Source of the DNA: Oncomelania hupensis
Lineage: Eukaryota > Mollusca > Gastropoda > Littorinimorpha > Pomatiopsidae
Direction of reading: 5' to 3'
Assembly (NCBI GenBank): GCA_036898135.1
Contig: CM072519.1
Span: 68,741,840 to 68,805,839 of the forward strand
DNA length: 64,000 bases
The position numbers were made by a program, and so were the translations under genes. Of the stretch, positions 48,140-64,000 are shown piece by piece. A model generated the notes under the pieces. The model ran no database searches, was not told the origin of the DNA, and worked only from the letters and a program-made list of their open reading frames with translations. Numbering within the stretch: the stretch's first letter is position 1; each line of letters opens with the position of its first letter.

Positions 48140-49682
48140 GTTTTTTTTTATTTTTTAGAGATTTATTTTCTTGACAGTTGTTGCATGTTGTTTGTTTTTT
48201 AATATAGTCTCTATATAGTTTCTTTTTATATAATCTTTTAGAATATTTTATATTTATTTTTGTGGATCCTTATTTTAATTTTAACGCTAGTCTAGCCAAT
48301 ATCAATTATACATGCAAATAGATGCTGATCAAATCGACCTTAGTTAATGATTTTTGTTTTAAAGTTCAATTTTGGTCAGATATTTTTGGAATTATTTTTT
48401 CCTTTTAGAATTTCTTTTTTATTTTGATAGCAAACCAAGGCTTGAATTCATCCATCTTCACATTTACTACTGTTATTATGTAATATATTACTTAAAGTAT
48501 TAATGATTTCAATTAATTATTATTTATTTGTTCTTGAAGAGAGAAAGAGAGAGAGGAGAGAGAGAGTGAGAGAACGTTCGAAGGAGTGTTTATACAAGCT
48601 GATCCTTGGTAGGATTTGTTTTTAAACCTTTTCTTTTTTTTACCATAATAATGTTTCTGCTCTTTACCCCTACCCCTAACTTTTGTCTCTGCGTGCCACT
48701 AGTTTAGTCTCCATGTATTATAAAATAACATTACTTGCCCTGCCTGCCTGCCTCTGGCATGTGCAGTCACGTGACTTGTTTTTTCGGGCACGTGCCCAAA
48801 CTGCACGTATCATGAGGTGTGTTGAATGATCCTATCCATGTGACATTACTGTGAAATATGAATCTTCCTCTTTATTAAAATATTTTAAAATGTGTCTGGT
48901 CTTTATTGAGAAATGGGCGTTTGTTACTAAAAATATGCTTTCTCGTATCGTTCTCTCTTTCTGTAGTGTGCAAAACTGAAAGTGTGTGTGTGTGTTTATG
49001 TAAGAATTCTTCCTTTGTAGTTTTTAATTATTAAAAAAAAATTCCTATCTCGGTCTCTGAACTTTTTTTGGTGTTGTTTACGTTGTGTACACTACCAGCA
49101 ATTACAAACTTACATACCAGGGAATTCTGGAGAAAGTAGAAAATTTGATGAACGCTCAAAATAATTTACACCATTTGGAATGTTAAGACAAGTAGAAAAG
49201 TTTAAAGCGTATTTTTGGACCCCATGAGTTCACACCAACTCAACCAAAGCTTTTAGGTTTTGAGGTTAGTTCAGCCAGGCTAGCTATAAATAGCTTCACC
49301 GATAGCTTCGCCGGTGCTTCTTTCCTTTCCTTTCACTGGAAGGGAGGGTGTAGGCAAGCTATAAATAGCCCGCAGCCAGCAAAATGTGGGGGAACCAAAT
49401 AGTGCTGCTCACATAGGCATTGAGCTAGTGTGAGTTGTAAACAACAGCGTCTGACCCCTGCCTTAAAGAACTGTCAATCTTGATACTTAAAAAATCTTTA
49501 CAATGACAATGGTTATATACGATTGTCTACAAAGGACATTTTCTATCAGGATCTAAAATCCGTTTTCCTCTCAAAAATATATATATATATATCATTATCA
49601 ACACTTCAACCCGAATATATACTGTAAGAATTGCACAAACAAAAACTTTCAAATCAAACTTATATTTCAATGTACCAATACA

Positions 49683-49688
49683 TTTATT
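49683..49688 (-). terminator. candidate KLHDC4 poly(A) signal
   Basis: AATAAA on the minus strand about 720 bases after the KLHDC4 stop, a plausible 3' UTR length. Confidence 0.35.
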
Positions 49689-50405
49689 TTATCAGCAGTC
49701 AATCTTATTAATATGCAGTTTTTGCATCAATATTAGTACTACTAAAAATAATAAGAATATTAATAATTAATAATAAAGTTGCAAAATGCCCCTAGAAAAT
49801 GAAACTTTGCCCCTGACACACATAACATATGCACTGTAACAACAAAACAGGAAGCAAAACAAGAATAGCTAGCAGTAGTAGTAGTATATATAAGTGAGCT
49901 GAAGAAAGGAAACATTACTCTCATGTACCCCGGAAGAGTTACATTTCTGTGTTGAGCATATTACAACAAGACACACAGACAAACGCACCCTTCTTCTCTC
50001 AGGAACAACCGCCTAAAACACTGACATCGTTCTACAACATACTGCCTACCATCATCAGCCATGCAATAATGTGAACCAATGCAGCTTGCCCAAGGCACAC
50101 ACACCCTAAGCCTCATCAGGCCTTCACTTCCAACCCCTAATATAACACAAAAGATCGTTTGACTCCCGAATATCTAGCTATACCATTGATCAATACTGCA
50201 GCCACAACACAAATTTCAATAGGCCAGTTAACACTCAACAGGTGGCCTTGACGCTAGCTGAGCATCAGAGATCTATCAAGCATTGGCCGTGTGTAGGGTT
50301 ATGCCCTCAACAGTGTCGGCCACTCACATTGGGGTCACAGTCACTTTTGGGCCAAATGTGGTGACTGCCTCTGTAAGCCGGCAGCCTGATAGAGGAAATG
50401 GCCCA

Positions 50406-61739
<11,334 letters not shown>

Positions 61740-62934
61740 GATAATTTACCAGTAGCAATTTGGCTTTTTGCAATAAAATCAAATCCGAGTTGCAGCGACG
61801 CAAATCTAACGCGGAGAAATTTCACAACATGAATTCCCACGTGTTTCCGGTGAAAGCAGGGGAGGCCACTTTTGTTTTCTTTCTTCTTTTTGTACTTATA
61901 ATTTTGTTTACTTCCTGGAAGGGCCATCCCACAGTACTAGGAAGCCTCGAAATAGTCTTTCTTCTAAATTTTTCTATAGTTTAGCAGAGGAAGAATCAAG
62001 ATGAGAGATATTACAATGAAGGGTATTTAGGAGCATGGATTGAACCAGTTACCATTAACAAAAAGCTAGCCAACTTTTCAGATACGACTTGAGCTGAAGG
62101 AAGGATACTCAACATAACAGCCAGAGTGTACAATATTGATACTGAAAGCTTAGATCCTAGATCCGTTTAGCCTACTATAGATAGGCCTGTGGGTCTTGCA
62201 TGAGAACACATGAGTGACCACAGGCTCTGAAGTCTTTTCTGTAGTCTTTGTAAACTCGTAGGCCTCCTACAACATATTATACATGTATGAATGTATAGTA
62301 TGTAATTGAGGCCTACGAAAGACGAGACTTAACAGCCTGTGGAGTGACTGCGCCTTCCGGAGTTTCATTGGTCCCTCAACAGTTTGTGGACCGTGGTCAG
62401 AAGTCTCTTCTTTCGTTTTTAGGCATGGAATTCTAGTTTGTGGCTGTACAATGGATAAAGATCGTAGAGACCCAAACAGTGAGTATTACCAAAGAGCTTA
62501 TTACGGAAAGAGGGGGAACTTCCCTTATGTAATATACAAAAATGCGAGACGCTCTCACGGATTATTTCCCTTTGCTCGGGCTGGCTATATTTCACCATCT
62601 GCTATATGAATGATCTGTGCGTGGTAACTTATTGAGCCTATGCCATTGCAAAAGAACATTTTTATGGCAACGTTTGCAAAAACCAAACTTTTAACTATCA
62701 TTATAATTTCACGACATTATTATTAACATTCCGCTACTGCTGTCTTTTTTTGTTTGTTTGTTTTTGTTTATGTTTACTTATTGACATTTATTAGGTGCTT
62801 TTATACTGCTTATGTATGTCATAGGTTCGTTTTCTGCCCTGGAATTTTTTATTTTTTAATCAACGACAGATATTTTAAAATTAAAATATGCATGACAGAC
62901 TGTTTCATTTATCCGAAACTGTAAATCCGTAATC

Positions 62935-62936
<2 letters not shown>
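61740..62936. other. upstream of KLHDC4; promoter region not resolved
   Basis: No TATA box in a convincing place. The only coding hint is listed separately. A 99-residue reverse frame over the KLHDC4 start is the reading frame next to the real one. Confidence 0.35.
62451..62478 (+). CDS. possible first exon of a divergent gene
   Basis: ATGGATAAAGATCGTAGAGA codes MDKDRRDPN and runs into a consensus donor, CA/GTGAGT. It lies 0.7 kb from the KLHDC4 start on the opposite strand, so a shared promoter is possible. No second exon was identified, and short matches like this occur by chance. Confidence 0.18.

Positions 62937-62983
<47 letters not shown>
62937..62983. repeat. (GA)n microsatellite
   Basis: About 23 GA units. 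Confidence 0.95.
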
Positions 62984-62985
<2 letters not shown>

Positions 62986-63535
62986 CTGTCATTCAATCAA
63001 TTAAGCACAATAAAGCACAATAACAAAATGTTTCACTAATAGTGTGAATTTAATTTATATCAGGTGTCCCCCTATCCCCCAACCCTCTCACCTCCCACAT
63101 CACTGGCTTAATAACATCAGTCATTTCATGAAAAATAATTAATTAATCAGACAGAACAATCAGAACCTAGACTACAACATTCCACGCAATATAGATCTAA
63201 TGCGCAGAAATTCACAGATCAGAACAAGGACTGAGTTTCTACATTACATTTTTTTCCCCGTTTACACTCAAACGAAAAGGGATTACAACAGATCAAGGAC
63301 CATTTTTGTGCCTAGGTAAGGGGTTATCTTGCACAGTATTTGATCACGAGGAGAAAACAGACTTAGTCTAATTTAACTTGTTAACATAAGCAGTTTGACG
63401 AAGCCAAACTGCCAATCTGACATCTACTTTTGAAATATAAGCACAAATATAGTCAAACAACCTAGCAATATCGTAAACAGTGAGCGACCTGTTGAACGTA
63501 AAATGTCAGCAAGCAAACTGTTTTGGATTTAGCAC

Positions 63536-63536
<1 letters not shown>

Positions 63537-63569
<33 letters not shown>

Positions 63570-63950
63570 AGGATGCTATATATGCGCCTTTCCCCAAATC
63601 AATCAGGCGCAAAGCGCGGCGATCTATGCCAACATACACGCTCACCTGTCTCATCCACCCTCACACACACACCAAATACACATCCATCACTAGAACAGGT
63701 GGTGTAAAGGCAGGAAAATCGCTATTAGAAGACGGAAAGAAAATATTTTATTTTTGAATTTTTTTGTATATATTGACTGCGTCCTGTACCATTATTGAAG
63801 GGAGGGAGGAAACCGGAGTGCCCGGAGAAAACCCTCGGTGACCTCAATAGTCTCGTACCTAAGTCACATACGATCGCCCCTTGCGGGAATCGAACCCGCG
63901 ACCTTCGGCATAGGAAACCGCGACTTATCCACTGCGCCACGAGGCCACCC
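63537..63950 (-). mobile_element. SINE family C, full-length with tRNA-like head
   Basis: Minus strand: head GGCCTCGTGGCGCAGTGGAT with A box, a CCT-type anticodon-loop region (TTTCCTATGCCG), and GCGGGTTCGATTCCCGC forming a perfect T-arm with B box. A body with CTCCGGGCACTCCGGTTTCC (central block) follows, then AGATCGCCGCGCTTTGCGCC, then an (ATT)n tail. The acceptor stem does not close, so it is not a tRNA gene. The head looks closest to tRNA-Arg(CCT), which is inference. Confidence 0.82.
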
Positions 63951-64000
63951 ACATAGGTATAACATGAATCATTCAAGCCGCTCTCCGATTGTTTTAACAC

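Larger units (their letters stand above)
37616..50405. other. AT-rich interval between the convergent stops; likely 3' UTRs and intergenic DNA
   Basis: About 12.8 kb without a recognisable exon, LINE, LTR or complete SINE. It holds a CRE-like cluster, one SINE tail, AAT repeats and a CCAAT-rich block, each listed separately. AATAAA occurs at 41877-41882 and 48134-48139 on the + strand. Scattered open frames of 60-120 codons follow from AT-rich composition and show no domain. How much belongs to the junctophilin or KLHDC4 3' UTR cannot be told from sequence alone. Confidence 0.5.

Noticed and set aside
63880..63950. A tRNA gene on the minus strand
   Set aside because: T-arm and boxes are good but the acceptor stem does not pair, and the sequence continues into a SINE body present elsewhere.

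Overview
The window looks like nuclear DNA of an invertebrate animal. A lophotrochozoan, most likely a gastropod mollusc, is my inference. It has spliced genes with GT-AG introns, many long microsatellites, tRNA-derived SINEs, 5'-truncated RTE-like LINEs, LTR retrotransposons and TIR elements. Nothing prokaryotic is present. The species cannot be named from the sequence alone.

Two host genes can be read with confidence. The last three coding exons of a junctophilin lie on the + strand at 35179-37615. They encode the alanine-rich helix, a long linker with a polyglutamine tract, and a C-terminal membrane anchor. The MORN-repeat exons are not in the window. A nearly complete KLHDC4 (kelch domain-containing protein 4) lies on the - strand at 50406-61739. 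I traced ten exons whose phases all fit, but one expected kelch exon is missing. The two genes are tail to tail. From memory, JPH3 and KLHDC4 are also convergent neighbours on human chromosome 16q24, so this looks like ancient microsynteny.

Layout. 1-7.7 kb: hAT-type non-autonomous elements, microsatellites and a broken RTE LINE. 7.77-11.66 kb: a 3.9-kb unit with 14-bp identical terminal inverted repeats and ATT on both sides, carrying only an intron-containing Myb/SANT-like gene (PIF/Harbinger-like accessory protein, no transposase). 11.7-14.2 kb: long purine-rich simple repeats and a 32-bp minisatellite. 14.37-17.65 kb: a decayed Ty3/gypsy element whose 5' LTR has lost about 400 bp. 18-26 kb: microsatellites, SINEs, LINE 3' ends, and a solo LTR with a perfect CTTAC duplication. 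26.04-31.71 kb: a young Ty3/gypsy element on the - strand with apparently identical 1,194-bp LTRs and a GTCCA duplication. Its 940-residue Gag-protease-integrase-RT frame is open but lacks the catalytic cores, and the integrase part lies upstream of RT (Gmr1-like order). 31.7-34.9 kb: a SINE cluster and a MITE holding degenerate telomere-like repeats. 37.6-50.4 kb: AT-rich, nearly mobile-element-free DNA between the two stop codons. 50.4-61.7 kb: KLHDC4, its introns filled by SINEs, a minisatellite that grew inside a SINE, a tRNA/5S rRNA chimeric SINE that duplicated a splice donor, a long GA tract and LINE copies. 62-64 kb: mostly unannotated, ending in a full-length tRNA-headed SINE.

No CRISPR array, operon, origin or free-standing tRNA or rRNA gene was found. 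The most interesting items are the Myb-only TIR element, the in-frame deletion-derivative retrotransposon, the tRNA/5S SINE at a splice donor, the missing kelch exon, and the conserved JPH-KLHDC4 pairing.
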